A stretch of DNA of 64,000 bases from Perilla frutescens (lineage: Eukaryota > Streptophyta > Magnoliopsida > Lamiales > Lamiaceae). A program made the translations under genes and the position numbers. Under the pieces are notes generated by a model, which did not search any database, was not told where the DNA came from, and saw only the letters and a list, made by a program, of their open reading frames with translations. This document shows, one piece after another, positions 1 through 12,863 of this stretch. Position 1 is the stretch's first letter, and each line of letters begins with the position of its first letter. The stretch lies in NCBI GenBank assembly GCA_026008535.1, contig BRKX01000014.1, positions 19,118,694-19,182,693 of the forward strand. The letters run 5' to 3'.

Positions 1-2005
1 GGTGGTGATATAGTAAGAGAAATTCATATCATATTTTGTACAATTATTGGATGTATGTAATATGTACGATTTGAGTGCTGTATGAATGTGGTTGAAGCAC
101 AAGCTAAATTATTGATATTTTGTAGCTTATTTAAGGTGTAAAGGTGTCTATGTGGATATTTGTGTTTATTTATTTAATACACTAGTAGTAATTTATAGCA
201 ACAATATAATAATTACATATTTTTGTGTGCTATTAATTATCAGATTTAATTAGTGTGTCAATTGAGGGTTATATGATTGTGTTTGTTGATGAAAAAATTA
301 TAATTTATATGTGAGTATTCATGTTTCGATTTTGTTGCTACTTTCGTTAGAGTTTATAGCTTATTAAGCATATTTTTAATACTTTGAATGATGCATTAGT
401 GAAGGAGGCGTGCACTTGGGGATTTTGGATGAAGCTTCGTCAATACCATGAAGGCCTTGGGGATTTTTGTTGTTATCACTGATCGTCGTTGGTTGCATTT
501 TCTTTATTCGTAGTATTTTATTTATGTTATTGTATTATGTTGTATTATTGAACGTATTTTTTATTGCCCATTATAGTTTTTGGTTGTATCTGATATGTAT
601 TTTTATTGTTTGTTGTAATCTTTTTATCGTATTGAGAAGTGATGAATTTATTTGTGAATGTTTGTTATTAAGATTATCATAAAATCATTCGGAAATACAC
701 GAGCTTTCTTTAAAAATTTATTTCATTTGGCTAGCAATGATATTGTATTAAATAAGCAACGATTATTATATAACAAAGAATTGATCTAGATTAAATGTAT
801 TGATGTCAATTAAATAGTGTTAAAAAATGATTTGATCGTTAGTTAGCAAAGATTTAGTGATCTGTAAGCAATGTCATAGTGCTAGGAAGCAATGATTTGA
901 TTGTTCTATTGATAGCTTATTCAGTTGAAATACAAAGCTTGTTTTTGGTTTTATTATTTCGTATTTTATTATTCACTTTAGTACATAGTCATAACGGTAT
1001 ATGATATACTTATTGTGGTTAAGTATAGAATTATCCTGTAAAAATATAAGTATTTATCTTTCACAAGCTATAATAACAATTATAAAAAGCTACAAAATCA
1101 ATTATAATAATTTATTCATTTTGCTTTTAATTTCCACTTTATAAGTAACTACATAATAATTATAACAAGCTAATAATTCATATTTAATGACAAATAAAAA
1201 GTTATGAACACAATGATACAAAGCTATAAATTTAATTTATAGAAATTTCTAGCTAAAAGATTGTTATTCATCTTACAAGCTATAAAAAACTTAACAAAAG
1301 CTATGAACTTATATTTAACTAAAATCAAATCCACAATAATAAGATATCCAAAAAAATTAAACATCCAACCAATCTAAACACCTTGTTTTTCCTTCACCAA
1401 ATATTAAAAACTACCATTGAACAAATCATTCAAACGAATTAGACGTTCAATAGAGGCACTGCCAAATGCTCGATGTACATTTTTTGACATTGCGTCCTTT
1501 TGGATGTTCAATTTGATGTTAGTATTGCAATATGAAGACAGTTTATATGTGTTGTATTCCCTTTTTTCAGACCAGATTTCCAAATTTTCAAGTCATGACC
1601 TATAAAAGTCTCCATATGACGTGTTGTATATACACACCACAATCACTTGAATATTTTGAATCTTGCTACGCCATTTGCAATCTATCCATGTGAGATTTTT
1701 CCACATCTTTGAATTTTGCCTTTAGGCTGTATTTTCCCAAATACAAACTACAAATATTTTTCTGCACTACAAAATCAATATTAGGTTATTATTGTGCATA
1801 AAATTACTAATTGAATATGAAATAAGTGAGAACGAAAAGAAAATAAATGTAAACACATGCATTTAACATTTTCTAACTACAAAAATATGTATACGAACCT
1901 ACAAAATCAATGTTAACAAATTCTGGAATAAAATCTTGAGTTGCATCTGTTAAGCTACAAAAAAAGTACAAGACGTTAAATCACTAGCTCGAAAAACATG
2001 TAAAC

Positions 2006-2062
<57 letters not shown>

Positions 2063-3338
2063 CGCAAGCTACAAACACATGTCTAACAAGCTATGAAACA
2101 AATGTTAATAATTTTATGAATAAAATTATGTTTTGCATTGAACAAGCTACATAAAAAATTACAACAAGCTATGAATAAAATTACAATTACAGAAATATTA
2201 ATACAAGTAGTTGTATTAATTAAATTATAAATAACTACTAATATAGCAACGCATGACAATCAATTAATAGTATTATAACATACAAAACATCATCAGACGT
2301 AAGATTAAAAAGAGATGATCATAGCATAGATATAGAAAAAGTACGATCATATACAAAAAAAAAATTACTTCATTCATTCATACAGACATATAAACAAACA
2401 TGTGGGTTACAACATTTTTAGCTCCAACCCATGAGAGCAAACATATAAACAATATAAAAAATTTAAATCTTTACCAAAAATTCTGATAAGGGTAGCAGCC
2501 ATACTATGATATATCAAATAAATAAATATAAATATCCCATTACAAAAGTTTGTATCTTAAAAAAGCTACAGAATATCACTAACTTAGCAATGTAACGAAT
2601 GAAAATTGTGCTTCCCCTTCAATCATATAGCATTCAAATTATTAATATTGCATCCATCAAATAGTCGTACCAAATAAACAACAAAAAATTACGCCAACCA
2701 TTCATACAAACATTTAAACAAGCACGTGGGTTACAACATTTGTAGCTACACAAATTCTGAATCATTAACATAGATTCTAATGAGGGTTTTTTTTTTTCAG
2801 AAGTCATGCCACAAAAAAATCACACATAAATTCGAAAACATACAAAATATAGTCCTCTATTACTTTGTTTATATCTCGTAGCAAATAGACGGTGGTGATT
2901 CTTGCGGCAGTGATGGTGTCGTTGCTACTGACGTTGTCAACTATTGAGAATATAGGCAGTGGCGATTGTTCTTGCAGCAGCGGCGGTGGTTCTTGTGGCA
3001 CCGTTGATGGTGCTGATCGCCTTTCTTTTGTAGCGTCATTCTTTCTCTAGGTTTCTGGAATGAATGACAGTGATTCTAATATTCAGATTTCTCGATCTTG
3101 ATTATTCGCTTGGATTTTGTATCATTAATGATACGTATATTTTGGATATTTATATATTCATATTTCCATATTAAAAAATTGATGCATAATTACATTAATG
3201 ACATTCTGTATTTTTTTTCAACTCTATTATTGGATTTTAAAGATTTTATTCAATTAAATCTTAGCCATAGATCTAGTCAAAATTGAGGGTTAGGATTAGT
3301 TCCTAGTTCTCACATAAACACCTAGTACTCATTTGAAC

Positions 3339-3345
<7 letters not shown>
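1..3345. mobile_element. Right-hand part of a (TA)n-bounded TIR element
   Basis: No gene is visible here; the longest open frames are short and look random. The right end, about 3286-3345, reads into a (TA)n tract. Its reverse complement resembles the left end of the element at 5966, sharing the order TTGGTTCAAATGAG, GTGAGA and TAGGAACTAATCC. That makes this the end of a sister copy, with its left end either before the window or lost. The interior is very AT-rich and repeats a short motif close to AAGCTACAAA or AAGCTATGAA, for example near 1063, 1087, 1221, 1276, 1297, 1951, 2065, 2087, 2143 and 2165. The opposite orientation (TTGTAGCTTA) occurs near 118 and 353. A GGC-rich patch at 2885-3005 has an open frame on both strands but no recognisable domain. 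The superfamily is inferred, not proven. Confidence 0.5.
2006..2058. repeat. Poly(A) followed by (TA)n microsatellite
   Basis: A run of about 17 A is followed directly by about 18 TA units. It lies inside the AT-rich element interior. Confidence 0.95.

Positions 3346-3384
<39 letters not shown>
3346..3384. repeat. (TA)n tract separating two elements
   Basis: An uninterrupted TA tract of about 19 units. It marks the right end of the element before it and the left end of the one after it, and probably served as their insertion target. Confidence 0.95.
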
Positions 3385-3387
<3 letters not shown>

Positions 3388-5928
3388 AAAGCAATCATTT
3401 ATGAACACTAGATGTGTGTGTAATTTATGGACAAATTATAACCATTCAAATAGTTAGATGGAGGGTTAGGATTTATTTGCTCCTAATTTAGCTTATTCAA
3501 TCGGTTACATTTGCAAAATGATATATTTGTCAAATAAAAAGAATGCTAAATATTAATATATCATTAAACCCTTAATTCATTAGTTCCATTTTACAAACGA
3601 CAGTTTCAGCTACAAGTAGCTAAAACATTTAATTTTGTTTTCATATTTTACTTTGATTTACTTTCTCCCTCCGCCTTCCTCAATCCTCTTCCAAACTTAC
3701 TTCAATGGCATAAATTGTTTGTACCGTCTGCTATGTATACAACAACATTAAAAAATGTGCACAAAAAAAAAAACATTCAAAAAACCTTTAAAAAACATAA
3801 TGCTGAATTCACCACTCATTTTCAATCTTCATAATCATAGAAATCATTTTAAATCATTTCATATTGTTTTTTCCAAAAAGGTGGCCTAATACATCACAGT
3901 CCAATTTTATAAATGCTTACAACTATCAATTTCTTATATTGCCATGTTTTATCATATTATTAGTGCAGATTCATATGTTATGGAATTTTATTCCCATTAA
4001 TTTATTTTATGTAAATTACTCCAGTGTTCACTTTGTGATTGAATTATATCGATTAGATTTGATACATGGATGGTCAATATCAATTTAAATTTAATAGTCT
4101 TTTAATAGTTATTTTATATAGTAATTGCCATTGCATAATTTATATTATTTTTATATTTCAGAATGTTTAATTTGTTATTTCATAATGTTTCCATTCATAT
4201 CTAAGATGCTTGTAATTTTAGCCGTAGACAATAATTACATAATATATTGGTATGTTATTTTTACAATTTAGAATGCTTAATTTATATATTCTTAATATTT
4301 TTTCCCACATTGAAGATGCTCTTAATAATAATAGCAGTACAAAAGTAATAAAAAAGCACTGCAGAGAACCTAAAATAGCATCCATCAAAACTATTACGAA
4401 TTGAATAAATTATGATGACGAATTTTACCAAATTTATATATTGTGTCATAGTAACAATAAAATATGGAAAAAGGGTTTCCATTACTTGCAATCATCAAAA
4501 CTATATATAACTAGCATACCATTCGTAAAAAAATATTTTCATTTTGGTGTGTATGCATATTACAACTCCATAATTAATGTTAATCACAACCAAACAATAA
4601 AAGCACTATGAAATTTAAAAAAAGCAATGTAAACAGCATAAAAGGCATTAGTCGAAACTATTGTGGTTTCATTTATATTACTAATTTCTAGGGCTGGCAA
4701 ATCGGGCCGCCCGGCCCGGCCCGAAAATTCAGGCCTATGACCAAATTCAGGCCAATTTTTTCCAGGCCCGGCCCCGGAATCGATTCGGGCTGATTTTTTA
4801 GGCCCGGCCCGGCCTGAAAATGCGGGCCGCCCGCGGGCCTAGTGTATTTTTGGGCATTTTGGGCCAAAAAGCCCAGCCCGTTCGGGCCTTTTCCATTTTC
4901 GGGCCGGGTCAAAATTGCCTGCTCTACTAATTTCTAACTCTTCAACTGATGTTTTTGCACCATAACATAGGTGAAAAACCAATACAAGAGGCATAAATAT
5001 CATAAATTTAAAATATTTTGAGTTGAGTTAACTATAAATATTAAGGATTATGCTTGTTCTTATGACGGAAAAAATGATTGCAACACTAACAAGTGCAAAA
5101 AAAAAATTGCACATTGCATAAACAACACCGTCAAAACTATTGTCCACCAATTTTAAATATTTAGAGAATCATAATTCTCCACACCAATAAATCAATACTA
5201 GCAGTAAAAAAGTAAAAAAAAAAAAAAGCACTGCATAAATCTAAAATAACATTTCATCAAAATATTGTCAATTCAGAAAATTTTAATTACAAATTTTACC
5301 AAATTTATATATCGTGTAACGATAACTATAAAATATGGGAAGGAGTTTCCATTACTCACAATCATCAAAATTACATATAACTAGCAAAAATGAACAACAA
5401 CAATTTAAAAGCTGATTGAAAAAATATAAAAGTAATAAATAACATTCGTTAAAAATATTTTGAATTTAGGCTTGTATGCAGATTACAACTCCATAATCAA
5501 TATTATTCACAACCAAACAATAAAATCACTATAAAATTTAAAAACCAGCAATGCAAACGGCATAAATAATAAAATCACAAACATTGATGATTTCGAAAGT
5601 AGATAATTTTTTTAATTGCAAAATCTTGAAAAATAGCACTAGAAAATACGTTCATCATAATCAGTCGCTGCATATATGTATCCCCATTTAGAAAATCAAT
5701 TGTGATATGAGTGAGTATGTATTTTCCCTTTCCAAATCCCTTAAAACTAATGTTACCAAAAAATAATAAAATATGATTGTACAATTTTACCCCATGTGCA
5801 TTAGAAATTTGAAAAATAGCAATATTATAACTACAATCCTTAATTAATAACATCCATTGATCTTTTTAGATTAACGGTTATGATTTGTCCACAAATTACA
5901 CACACACTATGTTTACACCCTAAAGCTC

Positions 5929-5931
<3 letters not shown>
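3385..5931. mobile_element. Non-autonomous TIR element bounded by (TA)n (element A)
   Basis: The left end (AGGAAAGCAATCATTTATGA and on to about 3450) and the reverse complement of the right end (about 5870-5931) are imperfect inverted repeats over roughly 60 bases. Both carry GTGTGTGTAATTT followed by GGACAAAT and TAACC. The element is 2.55 kb, lies between two (TA)n tracts, and has no coding capacity that I can recognise. The interior has repeated motifs such as GCACTGCATAAA and GCAATGTAAAC, and a hAT miniature element at 4689-4926. Rice Micron elements are a known precedent for transposons embedded in TA microsatellites; the relationship here is inference. Confidence 0.55.
4689..4926. mobile_element. 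hAT-type miniature element, GC-rich
   Basis: A 238-bp GC-rich island in very AT-rich DNA. It starts TAGGGCTGGCAA and ends TTGCCTGCTCTA, giving imperfect 12-bp terminal inverted repeats. It is flanked by a perfect 8-bp target-site duplication, CTAATTTC, at 4681-4688 and 4927-4934. An 8-bp duplication with a TAGGG-type end is the hAT signature. The interior is built from repeats of GGCCCGGCCC-like words and their complements, so it can fold on itself. The open reading frame across it follows from GC richness and is not a gene. Confidence 0.85.

Positions 5932-5965
<34 letters not shown>
5932..5965. repeat. (TA)n tract
   Basis: A pure TA run of about 17 units forming the junction between elements A and B. 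Confidence 0.95.
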
Positions 5966-5968
<3 letters not shown>

Positions 5969-7408
5969 ATAGGTTATAATGAGGACTACTCTTTGTGTGA
6001 GATATAGGAACCAATCCTGGCCTTTCAATTTGTATGAATAAATGGTTGAGATTAAAATTAGGAAAGATGTCATAATATCAATTTAATGGATAAATTATAA
6101 ATAAAATAATATTAATATAATTTTATATCTATAATGATATGGAAATATCCAAATAAATCTGCATATCTTTTTTTTTCTCTCTCTCTCTCTCACGTTATCT
6201 TTTTTTCTCTCTCATAGTCGTCGACCATTATTCAGCCACTGCAGATCACCGTCTAAGTTACGAAATCGACATAGCACCAAATTTAAACATTCTAAGCTAC
6301 AAAATTTAATATCATAAGCAACAAATTCCTCATTGTTAGTAATAACATTCAAAAACTCATAGTATGCATTGATCGAAAATAAGAAATTTGATTGCATTTT
6401 ACATAATGTTGCAATGCATGTTATTAACAATTTTATTTATTATTATGTACCATTTCAATGATTATAATATTATAATTTCTTAAATTTCTGCCAAAAATAA
6501 TTCATTGCTTGTTTTGTAACATTTTATTGCTTCTCAAATATTATTTCATTGTATGGTGCGTAACAATTCGATTTTTTAAAAATAGTATATATGATGACAA
6601 TTGATGCTTTGTTAAGTGTTGTATGTTACTCATTTATAACAAAATCATCGCTTACCCATAAAATTTTAAAAAAATTATAATGATGAGATATCTAATCATT
6701 GCTTATGTAGAATCAATACATTGCTTGCAAAACACTAAATTATTGCTAAATTCATATCGATAGCTCTTATGGATTAGGGATTTTTTTTTAAAACCATAAA
6801 TAGTTCATTGCTTCTATTGTGACATTTTATTGCTTCTCAAATATCATTTCATTGCACAATGTGTAACTTTTTATTTTAAAACAAATAATATATGATGACA
6901 ATTTCTAAATGATTCATAACAATCAACAAATAAGAAAAATGAATTAATTAATTTCGAGCACAAAAAATAATTTATTATTTTTAGCACAACAAAAAAATAC
7001 AAAAAATAAGAAAAATATATAGTAAATGAATCATAAAAAATAAAAAATATATATAAGCAGTGTTAGTGGATGATAAAAATTGTGGTGAATGAAATCGTAA
7101 AATGAAGAACCTATAAAAACCGTAGAGAAGATAAAACAAATAAAAAAATTATACAAAATAAAACATAAAATCACGTTGTAGTGAGAGAGAGAAATAAGGA
7201 AATAAAAATAAATGTAGATATGATTTGACCTATTATTGTGGGATTGGATTATCAAACCAATATAATATCCATACCTAATTAAAAAAATTATAATTAAAAA
7301 AATATATTAAATCTCAATTTAAATCTGCACCATTAATTTTATTAGATCTAATGGCTATAAATAGTTCCTATTTCTCACCCGAAGATGCGTCTCATTTGAA
7401 CCAAATCC
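5966..7408. mobile_element. Non-autonomous TIR element bounded by (TA)n (element B)
   Basis: The left end begins GGGATAGGTTATAATGAGGA. The reverse complement of the right end begins GGATTTGGTTCAAATGAGAC. They stay alignable for about 55 bases, both including GTGAGA and TAGGAAC. Length is 1.44 kb with (TA)n on both sides. The interior repeats ATTGCTT many times (for example near 6503, 6528, 6701, 6721, 6799 and 6828), often next to an AACATTTTATT word, and forward TAAGCTACAAA-like words near 6293. No transposase-like frame is visible. Its ends match the partial element at 1-3345, so these are two copies of one family. Confidence 0.55.

Positions 7409-7440
<32 letters not shown>
7409..7440. repeat. 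(TA)n grading into (TATG)n
   Basis: About 11 TA units then TGTATGTATG. The last ten bases also occur just after the next element and form its target-site duplication. Confidence 0.9.
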
Positions 7441-8378
7441 GAGTGTTGATATGCTGCACAACTACTGTGAGCAACTCCGTGGGCGCCTGATGACGTGGCT
7501 GACATGTCAGCATTTTTATTTTTATTTTTTTGCCTGTCGTTGTCCTCATCTTTCTTACCGAAAATTTGTGCTTCTGTAGTTTTTTTTTCTCACCCTCCAT
7601 AGTTTACCGATCTAGAAAGTTCTTCTTTATGCAATTGTTTTTCGAAATTTATTCTTCATAAATTTACGATTCTCCAGTTCTCAAGGCTAGCTTTTGTTTC
7701 CAATCTTCATCCCCATCTTCAAGATTTTACAACAAATAAAATCAACAGTAATTGTATTGCTCGTGTATGAGTTAGGGAAGAGAGAGATTACTATTATTCT
7801 GTTATATCATATATATAATTTATATTTTAATTGCATAACTGCAGTTGGTGTGCAAGATAATGGAATTAAGTATTTTACACCAGTTTAAAAAAGAATACGC
7901 TAAAAGCATTCAAGATACGCGGCATCGACGGCGAAGCTCCGAGCATCTATGGGTCAAGGAAGAAGAAATATATGTGGTCGCGTTGGGAAAAGGGAATATA
8001 TGTAACCAACAGGTCGTTCGAAGGGTATCATGATTTTGGTATGCAAATCTTCTCACGAAAAAAATTGCTTATTTGCGAAATTCTCAAACCCTCTTTTGCA
8101 GAAATGAATTTAATTGCAGAAAAAAATGGTATTGAGAAACCAGAAAGGAATTAGATATTGCAGAATTTTATTTTCACTTTGGCAGAAACTTAAAAGAACG
8201 GTTAACAGAAATTTGTTGAGGCTCTGCTAAAAAATCCCCAATTGCAAAAACCAACAAATAATTGGCGAAGAAGACAAGCAAAAAAAAAATAATAAGAAAA
8301 TAAAAATGTTGATGTGTCAGCCACGTCATCAAACGCCCACGGAGTTGCTCACAGTAGTTGTGCAGCATATCAACACTC
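7441..8378. mobile_element. Mutator-like non-autonomous element with ~90-bp TIRs
   Basis: The left terminus 7441-7531 (GAGTGTTGATATGCTGCACA at its start) and the right terminus 8289-8378 are inverted repeats of about 90 bp with few mismatches. The 10 bases before (7431-7440) and after (8379-8388) are identical, TGTATGTATG. Long inverted repeats with a 9-10 bp duplication are typical of Mutator-like elements, though the duplication falls in a microsatellite and is ambiguous by a base or so. The 750-bp interior is less AT-rich than its surroundings around 7900-8040 and has small open frames (7845-8033, 7972-8154). It could therefore hold a captured host fragment, but I recognise no protein family in it. 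Confidence 0.75.
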
Positions 8379-8412
8379 TGTATGTATGTATGTATGTATG
8401 TATGTATGTATA
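8379..8412. repeat. (TATG)n microsatellite
   Basis: About eight tetranucleotide units running into TATATA. This is the tract into which the preceding element inserted. Confidence 0.9.
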
Positions 8413-8969
8413 TAATTTAAAATCAATCTTATAAATGATTACATTGTAAAATTTTATATTGTGATAAAATTGAAAATTTAGTTACATTATAATTTAAAAG
8501 AAATTGTATATTAACCAATAAAAAATTAAACTTTAAATTCTATATTAATAGGAAATTGTGAATGAAAATCAAAATTTGTATTTTGGTTACAATTTCGTAT
8601 TGGTGATATGAAATGGTATTTCTAAACAATAAAAAAAATTAAATTGTATACTAATAACAAAAATTGTAATTGTATTTAAAATTGTTCAATAATTTTGAAT
8701 TTTAAGACTAATCTTGTAATTCCATCTAAAGTATAAAAAATGTCATCATTTTAAAATAAGTACATCTATTCATTTAACAAATCTATAAATATTTTCAAAA
8801 TAAAAAAAATACAAATCTATCTATTCTTTTGAAGGTTAATAGACAAAAAGACAGAGGCTCTCGACATTATCATTTAAAGTAGAGAAGAAGAAGAATAAGA
8901 CTGTTTACCATTCCATTCTACTAAAATTAAATTTTTATCATATTCTTCTATTTTTGTGATGATATACCA

Positions 8970-9029
<60 letters not shown>

Positions 9030-9902
9030 GTATGTTGATCATACTCTAACTTACATATGGCAATTGGCATTGTCCTAAAAAAAGTGTGTGTGAGAATTAA
9101 AAGATAATGAAAAATAAAACAGTGAGTGAAGAAAATACTCACGTGATAGTTAATCACTTCGACAGTTTTTTGTTTCTTTTCCCTTTGCAAAACTTTTGTA
9201 GCTGAAAAAAAAACCAATATAAGTTAAAAAAAAAGTGGACAAGAAATATTTTTCCTCAAGAACCATGCATGGTTCTGGGTTGACATTTTATATATGAGCG
9301 AGATAGACAAAAATCAAATTAAACAAATATATATAATAATGACTAATTCAAACTTCTTAACAAAAAGAAAAGATAAAAGTACCTGATATGTAATGGATTT
9401 TCAGTTCATTTTTTGTGATGTCTAAGATTGTACTAAATCATGTAAACTTTTGTAAAGTTAATATCATTTTTTGTTTTATTTTATTTTATTATATTTAATT
9501 AGTTTTGTAGAAATATAAGTAAAACAATACAAATTTATGACGGAATGCAAACCTGTAAATATCATATTTAGTTGAATCGCATCAAACACAACTTGCAAAG
9601 CCCCACTAATTTCTTTGCGAGAGGTTGTTTTTTGATGAGACAACAATGGAGTCATGGCTATTTTAACTCAATCTAGATCCTACCCACAAATTAGAAAGAA
9701 AAAATATCAAATTTGAGTAAATAGGAACACATGTATTTACTTTCAAAACCTTGTAAAAACGTAGCATTGTTGTGTAATGAGAACTAATAAATAAGAGAAA
9801 CAAAGAAATCGGTAATTATGTGATCTATAATCTATAATTATGTAATATATAATTACCATAATTATTGTTATTATATATGGTAATTGTGTAATTATATAAT
9901 TA
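8413..9902. other. AT-rich spacer with (TA)27
   Basis: No gene seen. 8973-9026 is a pure TA tract of 27 units. The rest is AT-rich low-complexity sequence with many AAATTGTA-like words around 8410-8720. Open frames across it are short, and the longest crosses the TA tract. Confidence 0.8.
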
Positions 9903-10163
9903 CTACCCCTCAGTGTTAAAAGGTTTGTTGTTTTAGGAATTTTATTTTGTGTCAAAATATTTGTTGTTTTATATATTTTCACACCTTCTTTCCCAATTTT
10001 AACCCTACAATTATATGAAGAGAGAAAAGTTTGGTAACTTTTTACGAAAATATAAGTGAATAACATTTATGTGATATAGAAGGGAGGGATATATTAGTTC
10101 AAAAAATTAATTGTTAATTCTAGATTTAAATTCTAAATAATAAATATATAGAAACGGAGGGAA
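9903..10163. mobile_element. Diverged Stowaway-like MITE
   Basis: The element lies between two TA dinucleotides (9901-9902 and 10164-10165). The left end CTACCCCTCAG and the right end GAAACGGAGGGAA are diverged versions of the ends at 12078 and 12391. The middle (TTTGTTGTTTTATATA, then TCCCAATTTTAACCC) matches the reverse complement of those copies. It is therefore an older, inverted relative of the pair at 12 kb. Confidence 0.6.
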
Positions 10164-10165
10164 TA

Positions 10166-12075
10166 TTATATTATTATATATATACATCGAAGAAACAAAT
10201 AAATTTGTCCTAATTGATGAATGAATTTGGTGATATTACGTAATATAGTAATTATATGTTCCAAAAAGTCAAGCATATTAAATAAGATAATTATATATGA
10301 CATGATTTTATTATAATTTCATAAATGGATTGATTTAATGATAGGAGAATATTAGTATAAAATATAAATTATAGAATAAAAAAATTGGAATATAAAGTAG
10401 CAGAGAATAGTTATGATACATCAAATAAAATATATAATCTATATAATATATAAGTATAACATATATTTACCTTAAATAATTAATTAGAAAATATTTTCAG
10501 CAAAAACATATATATAACCGAATTTAATGGTATCCGGAAATTAGTGCAACTAATTAAGGAAATTATAGCTAATTCTTATGAAATTGTGAATTACAATAAA
10601 ATGAATATTAATATTTAGTCATTTACATGAAAAATATTTTTGTGAATATGTAAATATTTCGTACTATTGATATGAACTTTGAAGTATTGATTATTGATAA
10701 TTTTATGAATTATGTTTACTTGATCTTCATTTTTAAGATATGCCAATGTATATAAACTTTTAAATGGATACTGAATTTTTGTTGGTGTCACATTCAATCG
10801 AGAGTAACTAATTAAATACGAAAATGTTTGGACAATTTTGATTTTTGACTTTTGCACATACGTACTCCATTTTCGTTTGGGGACATAATTACTAAAAAAT
10901 GAGCCAATAAAAAAGTTATTTGACTTTTTTTTTTATTTAGAATATATAGGTTTACGTTTGAGCAAATATTTTCTTGAGTGTAGATAGTAAGTTAATGTGT
11001 TAAATATTTTGGTATAAAAAAAATAATTATTTTTCGGTACATATATTCTGAAATTCCCATCTTGCATAATTAGTTTATACTTGTTGTAAACACAACACTT
11101 TATCGTTATATAGACTGGTATTTGGTAACATAAAATTCTTCATCATGATTTAATTTTGGAATTTGTTAATATAAAACTCATTTTACGATTCATTTGATGC
11201 ATATATTTTGTTTTGTAAACACACTCTTTAAATAGTGTTGGTAGATGCGAAATAAACTCTACACAAAAAAAAACAACTTTTATTATTTTTTTTGGACCAA
11301 CTTTTATTATATATAAATCTATGTTATATGGACAACATAGATAAGCAAATAGGTTCATAATTATTTTTTTCATTTGTTGTTTATAGTTAATATAGTAAAG
11401 TATTTATTATAATCTATTATTCATTATCCCGAAAATTTGTATTCTGATTCAATATTGATAAATAATAAAAATAAAGTTACGATTTTTAACCATCAAATAA
11501 TTTATTAATGACAAAAAAATATAAATTGAATTGTTAGTTTACACGCATTTTATATTTCATGTCCATGTTTGAGTTACAAATATATTAACCTTATCTATGG
11601 ACCCAATAATTACAATGTTGAGTCTTTGACTCAAACCAATACCTGCATCGAACCTAGCAACCGAGTAAAAACACATTCATCAAGGAATCAATTTAAAAGC
11701 TAAAAAGTCCATTAAAAAATATAGAAACTAAAGATTTTCAAAGTAATAGAGCCAACCCAATATCTCAATTGATAATTGACGACGTTTAACATCAAAAGTG
11801 ATGATTTAGATTAAAAGTCATAATCCTCATCACCTATAGAAGTCATGATATATAGAACACCATTCGCTCTATGTTCCTATGTATTCTACCAACAATAAAT
11901 AAATATTCAAAGTCATTTTTACAAAAATTCAAATAAAGTTTACCTAATTTTCGAACAATTTCGTGAGGTATACGTGAATTTCAAGAATTTATTCACCCCA
12001 ACTAAAAGCATTAAACAATGTCAGTATGTCATTTTCAAGCTTCTCCGTTCTTATAATCTGCAAAACAATAACAAT
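10166..12075. other. AT-rich spacer
   Basis: Nothing gene-like: no open frame above about 80 codons, no recognisable domain and no plausible exon string. I see no repeat structure beyond poly(A), poly(T) and TA-rich words. Confidence 0.75.
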
Positions 12076-12077
12076 TA

Positions 12078-12391
12078 CTACCTCCGTTTCATAATGTTTG
12101 TTGTTTTGGTTTTTTTATCTGGAATTAAGAATTAATTTTGTGGACAAATATACTCATCCCTTATATATGCTATAAAATCTAATTCATCTATATTTTCCTA
12201 AAAAATAACAATATTTTCTCTCTCCATATATTTTTCTCTCTTCATATATTATAGGTAAGTTAGAATAAAAAAATATTGTAGGATTTGAAAGGGTTAAAAT
12301 TGGGAGAGAGGATGTCAAATTATATAAAACAACAAACATTTTGAAACTAAAAAAAAAACCTTAAACAACAAACATTATGAAACGGAGGTAG
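12078..12391. mobile_element. Stowaway-type MITE, copy 1
   Basis: A 314-bp element starts CTACCTCCGTTTCATAATGT and ends with the exact complement of that sequence. The inverted repeats extend about 28 bp and include TTTGTTGTTT. A TA dinucleotide flanks each side (12076-12077, 12392-12393), the Tc1/mariner target duplication. It has no coding capacity. The nearly identical copy at 12549 shares its whole interior, including the TATAAAATCTAATTCATCTA word. Confidence 0.9.
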
Positions 12392-12548
12392 TATATAAGA
12401 ATGTAATGAATACAATACTTTTGCTGAAAAAAAAAAGAACATTAAAAGTAAACCGAAAAAATTATGAGAGGAACTTGCATTTATAACCATGAATGTAACA
12501 AACACATATCAATTATATATGATACGGTTAATCTTTATTTAACTTATA

Positions 12549-12863
12549 CTACCTCCGTTTCATAATGTTTGTTGTTTTGTTTTTTTTATCTGGAATTAAG
12601 AATTAATTTCGTGGACAAATATACCCATCCCTTATATATGCCATAAAATCTAATTCATCTATATTTTCCTAAAAAATAACAATATTTTCTCTCTCCATAT
12701 ATTTTTCTCTCTTCATATATTATAGGTAAGTTAGAATCAAAAAATCTTGTAGGATTTGAGAGGGTTAAAATTGGAAGAGAAGATGTCAAATTATATAAAA
12801 CAACAAACATTTTGAAACTAAAAAAAAAAACCTTAAACAACAAACATTATGAAACGGAGGTAG
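12549..12863. mobile_element. Stowaway-type MITE, copy 2
   Basis: 315 bp, same orientation and ends as copy 1, with flanking TA at 12547-12548 and 12864-12865. The two copies differ at only a handful of positions by eye and are 157 bp apart. Either two recent insertions landed close together or a local duplication occurred. Confidence 0.9.

Noticed and set aside
4688..4912. A 74-codon frame rich in Gly and Pro
   Set aside because: It is the GC-rich hAT miniature element, whose ends and 8-bp duplication explain it fully.
8284..8412. A possible CRISPR-like or satellite array because of regular TATG repeats
   Set aside because: It is a simple tetranucleotide microsatellite next to a transposon terminus, without spacers.
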